Of a stretch of DNA of 64,000 nucleotides, positions 48,225 to 62,719 are shown piece by piece. The DNA is taken from contig OX359192.1 in assembly GCA_947172415.1 (NCBI GenBank), positions 7,610,901-7,674,900 of the forward strand, given 5' to 3'. Position numbers and translations under genes: made by a program. Under the pieces are notes generated by a model. It ran no database searches. It was not told the DNA's origin and saw nothing but the letters and a program-made list of their open reading frames with translations. This stretch comes from Chondrosia reniformis. Its lineage: Eukaryota > Porifera > Demospongiae > Chondrillida > Chondrillidae. Positions within the stretch are counted from its first letter, which is position 1; each line of letters starts with the position of its first letter.

Positions 48225-49140
48225 TTATATAAATTTGTTTCCAATTACTGTACCTCCAGCATGTAAGAGCCATGATAGAGGAAGATGGACAATTGTCATC
48301 TGACACATCAGTAGCACTCCGATGGCTGCCACATAAAACTACAAATAAAGAAGAATAAACCAGTTATTTGGTGAAGAATGGCTTTGCAAAGAAGCTAGAT
48401 GTGTAGTAATAACCTTGACTGGCCTTTCTTTACGGGACTCCAGAAGAGTGCGTCTTGTGGTGCTATATAACTTGTCCACCTTGTCAAGGAACTTGCATAA
48501 GACCAAGTATTCAGTCTCTGACTCCTGAGTCCTAAGAATATACCACATATAACTAACACAGAGCAAAGGTGGGAGGGGCTTGGGTAGTGCTCGTGAGAGG
48601 TGGGAGGGGTAGTGCTTGTGAGAGGTGGGAGGAGTAGTACTTGCGAGAGGTGGGAGGAGTAGTACTTGAGAGAGGTGTGAGGGGTAGTGCTTGTGAGAGA
48701 AGAGGCCGTGGAAAGAATGTTAAAGAACTGACTCACCAGGGTGGCATTACTATACCATACTTTGCTAACTGTGAAATTAAAAAAGCTGTTAATCCGCTCA
48801 TGATCATCAGAATTCCAATAAAATGAAGTACTCCGTGTGAATTTATGTGCATCAGAATACTGTAAAATGAACCAGAATAATATTCCTCTGATCTCATGAT
48901 CAGCTGCGTTCGTGTACGCTTACATGGTTTCTATCGTATAATACAATTATCAGCGCTAGGCCTGCCATTATAATCATTTTATTATTATCTCTAAGTAACC
49001 AACCAGAGAAAGTTAAATATCACCCATATGAACAGTCCATAAAGCTCGTGACCACTTGAGAATGTTAAGGATTGCCAAAGTAACAAAGATTCATGCTTCC
49101 ATGGTTCTAAGAAATTCCTCCATTCCGTACGGTCGGCCAT
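48225..49140 (-). CDS. ARL6IP1: ARL6IP1-like reticulon-type ER membrane protein
   Basis: Exons on the minus strand: 49004-49140, 48737-48859, 48414-48531 and 48225-48338; about 163 residues if the last exon reads through to the stop at 48225. It begins MADRTEWRNFLEPW, has a first hydrophobic hairpin (GLFIWVIFNFL, then VLHFIGILMIMSGLTAFL), then PPWTQESETEYL...TRRTLLESRKERPVK, then a second hydrophobic segment FYVAAIGVLLMCQMTIVHL. The order and the E-K/R-P-x-K-F/M-Y junction match ARL6IP1, which shapes ER tubules. It is about 40 residues shorter than vertebrate ARL6IP1 at the C-terminus, right where the SINE-like element lies. The first donor (GTTGGT) is weak. A further 3' exon cannot be excluded. 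Confidence 0.7.
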
Positions 49141-49328
49141 TTTACAAAATGTATTTGCCTTATCTCTCACCACAAGTTAATATAGCTCTTTCAAATATGG
49201 ACAGATATGAAGCCAACACTAACTTTCACAGATATCCCCAAAGCAAGATTCAAAAATTGTTTTACAGTAATCAACTATAATTATTGCATAATAATACATA
49301 ATACATTGAATATTGCACAAGATTGTTG

Positions 49329-52865
<3,537 letters not shown>

Positions 52866-53499
52866 TGCCGTGGTTCACGTTTTGGGTATAAAGTCACATG
52901 ATTCGTGACCACCCCTCCCTAGTAGGAGTATAGTCTGTGGTAAGTCCATATTGTATTTATGAGATTGAGGATGCTATTCATTTTCTTGCAGTATATGTCC
53001 CAAACTCAATGACAAGAGACAAGAGATCTTCCAGAGTCCTTTCAATCCAGTACCCATATTGCTGTGGCATTAATAGTAGAAAGTTTAACTAACTTTTCAC
53101 TAGTGTATCAATTAAAAACCCTTTTTGAGGTTCAATGTAGTACATAGAAGTCTAAAAGTTTAACTTAAATCATATGTATAGTTTCAACTTTTAATGTAAA
53201 TATATAATCTTTAGTTTAAATTACACGTATAAAAGTAGGCAAAACAAACTCCTGTAATAAAAAAGCATGGCACACCTGTATATGCTCATCAGACCTACTA
53301 TATGATATACATTATGTAATACGTATATGTACAGTGTTAAATTTCTTATACGTTTTTAAAGATAGTAAGAGTTTGAACATGCAAAGCACTGAAGACAAAG
53401 GATAAAGACAAAGTGAAGGAAGTAGCTAGAAGCTCTCAAATTATGGAACTATAGACAGACATTTGTATCTCCTAGACTATGTATATATGATTAGTGACT
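52866..53499. other. Intergenic, no gene seen
   Basis: TK5 promoter side. AT-rich sequence without recognisable coding, RNA or repeat features. Confidence 0.5.
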
Positions 53500-53504
53500 T
53501 GGGG

Positions 53505-53610
53505 CCCAGCTTGGCCCAGTGATGCACATGAAAAATCTAAGATACCATTTTCCTACATGTTATATGCCTATTCTGTAAAAAGAGCCTATAGGGGAACTAA
53601 CATGTCACTT
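53505..53610 (-). mobile_element. SINE-like repeat, rearranged fragment
   Basis: The 3' part of the SINE-like family is present in reverse orientation (CTAAGATACCATTTTCCTAC to AGGGGAACTAA). An A-box-like TGGCCCAGTGA at 53513-53523 is in forward orientation. This suggests inversion or two overlapping insertions. Confidence 0.6.
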
Positions 53611-54133
53611 TAATATACAATTCTTATTATTATATATAGTGCAAGTTACAATATACTAAGGTAATCTAATCTAATCTAATATAATATAATATAAATAATT
53701 AAATAATTCATATGGCTCCAAGAAAGGACCTAGAAACAAAATGGGCATATCATCATAAAGTTTAGGGTATAAAACTCATTTTAAATTAAGGGATTTTTGA
53801 TTTAGGCCTCCGTTTCTTAGAAAACGGAGGACAAAGTTTGCATATAAAAGGCCATAGGACTATAGAAAACCTATGGGAAATTTATATGCAAACCATGTGT
53901 TATATTGATAAAAATTGTCAGTTTGTCCGATAACTGTGAAATCAACATATATCATGGTACATGTGTATAAGAAACGTCTGGCGAAGTTTTGCTTAATTAA
54001 ATGAGCAAAATAATCAAGATATAATGAAGAATTCAAAGTTACGATTGCGCAAGCTGGTGATGTATTGTGATGTTCTCCGAATGCGTCACCAACACCTTCG
54101 TATGTCGCTCCGTACACACATTTTGTGAATCTT

Positions 54134-54154
54134 GTGACGTTGCGAAAACGTCAC
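54134..54154. repeat. Perfect short hairpin GTGACGTT-gcgaa-AACGTCAC
   Basis: An 8-bp perfect stem with a 5-nt loop in otherwise unannotated DNA. Each arm contains TGACGT, the core of a CRE-type binding site. Confidence 0.8.
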
Positions 54155-54201
54155 CGCCTCGTTGCTAAAGAAGATCATCCTTTCGAGAACGGCTATGACA
54201 A

Positions 54202-54533
54202 GTCGACGCTCTCCTACGAGAAGGAGCTACCGAATAAGCGAGTTGTAGCGAAGGTTAGATAAAGCGTATTTGTATACGTTCATGTTAAGTTTAAGCCAGA
54301 ATTGTTGCTATATATTGATGTAAAAGAAATTCGTACTTTGATAATTTAAGCTCTGTCTTAGTCGACGCTCTCCTACGAGAAGGAGCTACCGAATAAGCGA
54401 GTTGTAGCGAAGGTGAGATAAAGCGTATTTGTATACGTTCCCGTTAATTTTGAGGCAGAATTGTCCCTATACTGATGCAAAAGAAATTCGTTTAGTCGAC
54501 CGTATTAAAACTTTGGTAATTAAAGCTCTGTCT
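54202..54533 (+). repeat. Tandem duplication of about 159 bp
   Basis: Two copies begin GTCGACGCTCTCCTACGAGA at 54202 and 54361. The first 80 bp are nearly identical; the second halves are diverged. Each contains the small palindrome CTCCTACGAGAAGGAG. No gene recognised. Confidence 0.85.
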
Positions 54534-54748
54534 TCTCTTCTTATGTTTTTATTCATTTTTTACTTGCAATTGTCCATGTGTAGGAATAAGGAGTGTTATA
54601 TATTATGCTTGTTTAAATACAATCAAGTACTACACAGTGCAAGTTACAAATTTATACACGGATGCAAGTGACTCCCAAGATAATCACACTGAGGTATATA
54701 ATATAATACGGATGCAAATGACTCCCAAAATAATCACAATCAGGTATA

Positions 54749-55402
54749 TTAAACGCTACAAGACTTTAGCCACACTGAAATTCTCAACTGCTGCATACAG
54801 AGTAGTAGTCTCTACAGATCATATAAGGTTAAATACATGGCCTTCCAATTACCTTTTCACACCTAAGTATAGACTGAAGATGATGCATCTGGATGCCATT
54901 ATCAGCAAAAATTCCAGTCTCATGCAGGGGATCTCAGCCAATAATCACCGCAGATTTGACTTGCCTTGAGTGTCAGCTAGGAGTACCATTGGTTGCTTGC
55001 ATGCATTCACATAAACAACAGGGTTAGAGACGATTTGGTAACTTGCACACAGGGACATAAAGGCTGGGGCCTTTAATTTATTTCATGAACAATGTCCCTT
55101 GTGTGCAAGTTACCAAATCGTCTCTAACCCTGTTGTTTATGTGAATGCATGCAAGCAACCAATGGTACTCCTAGCTGACACTCAAGGCAAGTCAAATCTG
55201 CGGTGATTATTGGCTGAGATCCCCTGCATGAGACTGGAATTTTTGCTGATAATGGCATCCAGATGCATCATCTTCAGTCTATACTTAGGTGTGAAAAGGT
55301 AATTGGAAGGCCATGTATTTAACCTTATATGATCTGTAGAGACTACTACTCTGTATGCAGCAGTTGAGAATTTCAGTGTGGCTAAAGTCTTGTAGCGTTT
55401 AA
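54749..55402. repeat. Near-perfect inverted repeat, 310-bp arms, 33-bp spacer
   Basis: Left arm 54749-55058 and right arm 55092-55402 are reverse complements with only isolated differences (for example CACACAGGG against CACAAGGG). The spacer is 55059-55091. It encodes no recognisable protein. It could be a foldback or MITE element, or produce a long hairpin RNA; an assembly artefact is also possible. Confidence 0.95.
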
Positions 55403-55468
55403 TAATATATATATAAATATAAATATACTTGCACTGTATATATATATTACAAATGAGATGATGTAATA

Positions 55469-58400
55469 TTACAAGTTTTCTGTGTAGTAAATGTTTTGTA
55501 AATCAGAGTACATTAGTAGCCCAATACCAGGGTCTGCTCCAATGATGTTAACCTGTGGATGAATTTTCAAATCTTCCTCACTCCAAGCTCTTAAGATGGA
55601 GTCACTTTGCTTCAAGAAATATGCAATGCCAGAAAAACTTGGACGATCCCAGCGCTTAGCATTCCTATACACAATATATACAATGACTAAATGTGTGTTA
55701 CCAGCAAACAGTATATACACATAAATTACAATTATGGAGTGCACACAAGTCAATATAAAAGGTACATTTCCAGATTTGTACACATAACTGCTTACCAGCA
55801 GTCAATCATAAGCTGGTACAAGGCCCTGGAACATCCGGGAGCAGGAGGCTGGCGATATCCTTTGAAGATTCTATTAAAGGCCTAAGAATTGAATAGTAGT
55901 AAATGTGCCTATAGATCATATTCAACTTTGAGTGTTCAGCTAAGAAATAAATTAAATTACATCGTTAGGTTGAAGATCACTGAGGGGCTTCAATCCCAGG
56001 CTCCAGAGCTCATAAAGAACACAACCATAGCTCCACACATCACTGGCACTGCTCCACCTATTATAACCCAAAGCCTACAATAGGAAATAATAATAATTAT
56101 GAATCCTAGGTCTATTAGTCTCATGTACATGTCAACCATAGGAATATAATTGGAAAATTATCCATATACTTAACTGACCTCAGGTGCTGTCCACCGAAAT
56201 GGTACAATGCCACCATTTGATTTGTAATAAGACTTATCATAAAGGTTTTTAGCCAGCCCAAAATCACTAATCTATACACAGAAGTTACATGCAAATTATG
56301 TTCCGACTGTATGAATTTTCTGCCATACATTGTACCTTGCAGGTTAGGTTGGTATCCAGCAATATATTTCTTGTGGCAAGATCACAATGAACAAACTTCT
56401 TCTTTGATAAATATTCCATTCCAGATGCTATCTGCCTGGCAAAAATAATCAGTTCAGTCCAGAGATCATCTTGTAAGAAACTTTCTGATCTAAACATTTT
56501 ATTTAAGTCAAAGCTTTGCATATAACCAGTCCTTGGAAATCATATCTCACCTTTCTCTTTGCCCAATCAAATAAGTATTCATATCTCCATTTGTCATGTA
56601 TTCAAGAACAATTCCCTTAAATATAAAGTAGAACACGATCATGTTATAATGCATGTACTGTACGGTAGAGTAGGGAAAGAAAGGGGGCAAGGAGAGGATG
56701 TTATAGCCAGGTTTCATCCCCTTTCTTTGCTGATGAAGACCTTTGTGGTTGCAATGTTCAAAACTTGTATCTAACTATTGTTTCTGGATCAGATGCTCAT
56801 CTGCAACCAATCTATTCGAACTATGAACACAACAAACAAGTCTTATCATTTCACACTATTGGTACTAATAGAAGCCTGGGCCACTATTCATCAGGCATAT
56901 TTTTTGCCCTGGCTTCCACTTAGGACTTATTTAAAGACCACCATTTAGCTTACTACTGCCCCAGCTTTTAAATATGACCTAATTATATTATTCAAGCCTG
57001 ACTTCTACACAAACAGAAACAATTTGTTCAGTTAGCCACTGTCCATACAGCAAGAAGGTGATACAGTTTAAATGTATGTGTGTGACAACTTACAGCACCA
57101 TTGAAGTAGCAATCCCCTGTCTTAAATATCCCATGGAGCTTTAAGATGTTTCGATGATCAAACTGCTGCATGATACAGGCCTCTTGAAGAAATTTTATTG
57201 TAGATTCTGCAGTAGTCTCAGCATGCAATGTCTTAATTGCAACTTCTACAGAACCTGAAGGAGAATGCCATATTCCTTTTAGTACCTTGCCAAAGTTACC
57301 TGACCCCAAGCTGTTAAAAACTCTATAAACCAGTAGAACAAATTTATAAGCATTCATTTAGCCAAAAGTATTGGTCATAAGTGTACCTCACACTTTCTTT
57401 TGGTAAAGCAATATCAGGGAGGTCCTTTAACATCTTACTAAGCTCTTCTTGATTGGAAGGAGGACAAGTGAATTGCTTCTCCTCATCTTTGATCCAACCA
57501 GTCGACCCGACAGGATCAAGGCCATGCATCTTTGCATATGGAGTCTTTTCAACATTCTATTATGTTATTAGGAGGAATCAAAAGGAAATGGGTAATATAA
57601 TATTGTTCTCTAGTTTACATATTTTTAAAAATTAAATAAACAGTTGAATATACTTGACTGGAAACAGTAGCCTATTATATATATTAACCATATAAATGCT
57701 TTGAGAATTGAACAAATTTTCATTTGATGAATTCAAGTTTTGGTACATCTGTGATTCTTCTAAATCTTCTGTGCTTCGGTCTGGAAGCTCTACTGTTGTA
57801 ATAGGCTCCATATAAGATTCAGGCTGTTTAACAGGCATGCCCATGTGCTATTAAAAGGTGAATGAAAAAGTAGATGCAATTAATCTGGGTGTTATTTCCA
57901 ACTTACACTATTTCCATTTATTTTATCAACAGGATCACCTTTGAGTTCAGCTCTCTGTATTAATTTTGATATATAACATGTAATACATATATACATATAA
58001 CATATATATAACATGTATGCATGTCAACCATTACTCAGATTACTCATGTAGTCATAAACCACTGGTTACGTATATATATACACAACATAATTTATATATG
58101 CTTTAGATGTACCATTGACGTCACCAGGTCATATAAAGGCATATACACATCCTTTCCTTCATTCAACGAGGTTCTTGCAGCTACTGCAGAATATCCTGGA
58201 ATCCCAATTGTTGACTCAGTCTGATTATTATTTATAAGTGTAACATTTCCTCCTCTGTAAACAGCTAAAGTATAAGTAGAAAATTATAATTAAGGAATGT
58301 AAAATATGTGGATATTTGACTTTTTTAGTTACCTGTTTAAAGGCCCAGTTTATCATAACATGATTGAGAATAGAAATATATAGTAGAGAATGGTTTAACA

Positions 58401-59499
58401 TCCAGCATAACTTAAATAGGGCCATTGACAGCACAATGTATGCATGTAGATCATGAGATGCAGAATATATGAAGAGATGTTTTGCTATATTGCTGACCAT
58501 TCAACGATCCTCTCTTCAGTATTCTTAAATAATCATTATGTTTCTTTTGACTATAGCAGGACTTTAAGAGGACAATACAGGTTATAAGAAGCAGGATAAC
58601 CACTATTCCAAATAACGATCCTAGAATTATTGCTACAGTTGATATGCTTTCCACTGCTGTCTGAAGAGGTTGATAGTAGCAGAAGACTATACTCTTTAGA
58701 TGACCATTTTCAAGGCCAAGAGGTAGTTGACCCTGAAAATTGGTCATGGAGTCTTCACCAGTGTAGGTATCAAAGGTGATCACCTGCTGAGATGGAGCAT
58801 TCATGTTGTCAACCAAAGGACATACCCTAACGGGAAGGGTGTGCCTTTCCCGTACAAGACTGCTTGCCATTAGAAAGAAACTCGAACTGGTTGGAAGCTT
58901 CAGTGTAGTATTCAGCAATCCACTGCACATCCTGTGACAACAAAAACTGATAATCGTTTTTTCTGTTTCATAATTACAAGTCCTTTCACTAGAAACACTG
59001 AAGTTATTAAAGGAAATATTGGAATGTCTGTGATCCAAGGTAGCATTCCCTTCTTCAAACCCATCTGGACAGCTACCATCTGACAGTGATTTGAAGATAC
59101 AGTAACATCCGGGGGGCCAGGGGTTAGAAAAATAATTCGAATAATCATTATTCATACAGACAGTCAGTGAAGGACCTGTGACTCGTTGCTGTTCCGTTTT
59201 AAAAGAAAAATTGGCATAATTTGCAAATATGGTTTTATTGCCATTGTTAGCTGGCAGAACTTTGCACTCTGTACTCCAGGCTGTTTCACAGGCGTCTGAA
59301 ACTGGACAACCATCCACTGTTGCTAACAGGCCGTATGAACCTCCAGGCCAACAATCTGTGGATTAATAAGAATAAATTTACCGTTGAAGTTACAGTTCAT
59401 AGCCAAGCAGCTTGCAGTTGGTATGTACCTGCTGAACTCACCTAGCGAGGTCGCAACACCGAAACAGGCTATAGCTAGGAATACGAATGTTCCAGCCAT
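55469..59499 (-). CDS. TK6: receptor tyrosine kinase with ApeC-like ectodomain and HCD catalytic loop
   Basis: Exons on the minus strand: 59442-59499, 58498-59355, 58113-58252, 57908-57955, 57689-57847, 57387-57556, 57094-57322, 56551-56615, 56336-56489, 56179-56271, 55961-56074, 55796-55881 and 55469-55664; about 789 residues. A signal peptide ([18 protein letters not shown]) is followed by [11 protein letters not shown]...GCPVS and a second block WPPGCYCIF...[10 protein letters not shown]. Then come [21 protein letters not shown] and IVFCYYQPL, an order like ApeC. The membrane segment is [30 protein letters not shown] precedes the kinase: [27 protein letters not shown]. The catalytic loop reads [10 protein letters not shown], with Cys replacing the Arg of HRD. 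It ends [18 protein letters not shown]. One donor (58497, GTCAGC) is weak. It is a tandem paralog of TK5. Confidence 0.88.
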
Positions 59500-59775
59500 G
59501 ATTGTGTATATATTCTACGTACTAGAAGAGTGCGCGCTGATCTAAACTATATCTAGTCTTGCACTACTAGATCTAGTACACGTTATCATATGTTTAGGGT
59601 CTAACCATATATGGGTACCGGTGTGCGGAGGAGTCGAGTTGTACAAGTCTTGCTTCGACTCGATTGCGAAACATCTGTACCGTATATATATGGCCATTGG
59701 TGACCAGATCTAGAGAGTGTCACTTTGAATGTCACTCCGCTATTAATTATATTGCTATACTTTAAGTGCATCTAG
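59500..59775. promoter_or_regulatory. Divergent TK6 / TK7 intergenic region, probable shared promoter
   Basis: It is 276 bp between divergent start codons. It has an imperfect inverted segment around GACTCGATTGCG / GGAGTCGAGTTG (about 59630-59668) and ATATATATGG words. The role is inferred from position. Confidence 0.5.
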
Positions 59776-62404
59776 ATGGCTGAAAGTGAGGGCTTCGCTA
59801 CAAATGCAGGATCTCCTTTTCAAGGTATATAATGTTTAAGGTGTTTCTTCTATCTTAAAGTTGCAACCGAGACTTTTTTATTCTTTCCTAAGGACTTTCC
59901 GTATTTTTACTGCTAATTATTCTATTCGGAGTGTCAATATTTATCTGCATCGAATGTTTTCGGAGATATAATAGAGGCCGTTCTTCCTCCTATGGTCATT
60001 CGCAAATCTCAAGGAGAGCAAGCCGAAGTAAGTCGTGTGTTTAGCAACTACGTAGCTGCATCAGTCATTGGATAATATTTTTGTACTATGTATATAGGTC
60101 GCAGTTTGAATCGAACATCAAGCATGACCAGCTCGCCAATGATACAGGGTATTGCAGCCGTAGTGCCTTTGGTTGTTGATGTCGACGAATCAGACTATGC
60201 CGTACCTCCAGATGCTCAGGAGAGTAAAACCAATGTAGGTTTGGTAAGTGTATAATGTAGATGTTGACACTATTTTGGATTGATCCTTTTTTAGCCAGAT
60301 ACAGATTATGCCCAACTAGAAGCCACTTCTGGTCGCCTTTATGAAAATATCAATTCAAGGTCCGAGGGAAAGGATCCTCTAATAGAGTTGAGCCGGGTGG
60401 GTGTGGCGTGCATTTGAGCTGTCTATGGGTGGGGTAATGGAAATGTATAAAATCTATTGAGTTGTGTCACATTTTCTAGAGTCATGCTAAATCAGTGGTA
60501 TCCAATGACCTGGTGAAATCTCTACCTTCCCATGTTGTCTATAAAAGTGGCTCTGATCTAGGACAGTCACTATTCAATACTAGTGCTAGCATGTTACGTC
60601 CAAAGCCTACACTACCTTGTCGAAGGCAAGTTTCTGTTCCCAGCAGTGTTAGATCAAGGTTACATTCCCTAACTCCAAAATGGAATCGTAACTATACTGT
60701 GCCTCCCAATGATGAAGATTTGATCTTGTCCATGTTTAAAGAAATGGCTTGTCTAGAAACAGTGCCATTTAGAGAACTGAAGTAAGTGTACATGGTGACA
60801 TATTCAAACCATATATAGGTCTAGTATGTATAGATATTGTGTAGATTTTAATGGTTCTTATAAATTTAAACTCTTCAGGATAGGGGAATTGATAGGAAAA
60901 GGAAATTTTGCTACAGTTCATGTAGCAGAGTGGGTCACTGCTAAAGGAGAAAGCATTCAAGTTGCTGTGAAGGAACTGGTAGATAATGCCTCTCTAAGTG
61001 ATCGGATTAAGTTTCTACAGGAGGCTGTTATTATGGGACAATTCTGTCATCCTCATATTGTGCAACTGGTAGGAGTGTCTTCAGCAAACAGTAAATATGT
61101 AAGTACAGTCTTACATATTTGTGTGCCAATATCTTCCTGTGTACTATAAATGTATACCATATATATACATGGTTTTCAGTTTATAGTTTTGGAGTTGCTG
61201 GAAAATGGATCACTTTTGAAGTATCTGAAAGATATTAGACAGCAGTAAGGTTTTTACTTCTAGTAGAATTTGGAACAAGATTCATTTCTGTTATTTCTTT
61301 TGCAGTGATATTAAATATGTCTTTCCAACTTTGCAGCACACATGAATATGATATAGAAATCATTGAAGAATGCCTTATAATGTTCTCCATGCAAATTACT
61401 TCTGGGATGAACTACCTAAGCAATAAACACTTTATACACAGAGATTTGGCTGCTAGAAATATACTGATAGATGGAAATTTTTACTGCAAGGTATGTAATT
61501 TTGCAACATACCCATGTACGTACCTACATATAACTGTACAGCAAATTTGACATTTTGTGCTAAAATTAAGGATGTGCTATACGTATCTGGTGGATGTACT
61601 GAAGAATATATACTATATATGGAAATTTGCCTTTACCACCAATAAAAAGTCCTGCTTATATAATATAATATAATATAGGGAGATACTGTGTGTCTTACGT
61701 AATATATATATATAGATAAGCGATTTTGGATTAGCAAGAGATGTAGGCAGTGGTAGCTATACAGAAAAACATGGAATGATACCAATTAAATGGACAGCAC
61801 CAGAGGTAAAACTTAGGAAATATTTACTTGTCAATAGATATTACGATTTGTACACATTATTATCTCTTTGCGCTGGATGAACCAGGCCTTGATGAAGCAG
61901 GTATACTCCTCTGCCAGTGATGTGTGGAGTTTTGGTGTTCTTCTTTTTGAGATTTGGAGCTTAGGCCAACATCCATATCCAGAGCATAGGAGCAAAGAGG
62001 TGGGTCACGACACTAGCTGGACACAGCTAACATGATTATACTAAGAAGATCACCTATCTAGATTGGAAAGTTGATGAAAAGCTTAAGGGAAGGTTACAGA
62101 ATGCCTCCTCCACCAGGTTGTCCTAGATCCATATATGAAATAATGATTAAATGTTGGTGAGTGTTACCAATATATCATAATAATTATGGTTCTGTGAAGA
62201 CCTATAATTTACTTAATTAGGCATCCAAATCCAGAAATGAGACATACGTTTTCTGATATATTTGCTATCTTTGAGCTAAAAGGCTCAGATTTGCTGGACT
62301 GGAAGGATACACAAGATGAGGTAGCACTCCAAGCAAGTATAATTGGAGCTGATTTGTCACATGGAACTCACTTATATCTTGATCTTCAAATGACATATAA
62401 ATAG
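59776..62404 (+). CDS. TK7: transmembrane tyrosine kinase without ectodomain
   Basis: Exons: 59776-59824, 59893-60027, 60098-60243, 60295-60396, 60480-60781, 60879-61098, 61180-61244, 61337-61490, 61716-61805, 61886-61999, 62062-62156 and 62221-62404; 551 residues. Only about 17 residues ([16 protein letters not shown]) precede the membrane segment [19 protein letters not shown], so there is no ectodomain. The cytoplasmic stretch has tyrosines ([21 protein letters not shown]), then [12 protein letters not shown], then a complete kinase: [35 protein letters not shown]. The tail ends [18 protein letters not shown]. It is expected to be active and tethered to a membrane, and may depend on partner receptors for activation. 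The exon pattern matches TK4-TK6. Confidence 0.9.
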
Positions 62405-62719
62405 TAAATATGAATAAATTGATTTTAAATGAATTTTGAAATGTCATACATTATCCATTATCTATGTTGCTGATGCTCAATAAATCATCTACCAATGGAA
62501 TGTTCGTATGTTCGCAATAAGTACACTTTTTGTACATATATATACAAATTGAGAGTGATAGTCTATATACATAGTCACGTGCGCCTGTATACCCACTGCT
62601 TGGAGGACCGTACATCCCTATATATGGGAGCTATAGTGATACTGTCTACAACCATACAACAACGTGTTGAAAGAAGCAGATTTCTGTGTAGAAAGAATTG
62701 TATAGTCTAGCTCTCTATA

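Noticed and set aside
48905-48990. Apparent extra ARL6IP1 exon (KMIMAGLALIIVLYD) joined by a 4-bp frameshift
   Set aside because: Its end phase does not fit the next exon. Splicing 49004 to 48859 in phase 2 gives an uninterrupted ARL6IP1-like sequence without any frameshift.
53860-54117. 85-codon minus-strand frame
   Set aside because: No family resemblance, no splice context and no signal or domain; considered chance.
54637-54969. 110-codon plus-strand frame
   Set aside because: It lies mostly in one arm of the inverted repeat, has no recognisable domain, and its composition is not protein-like.
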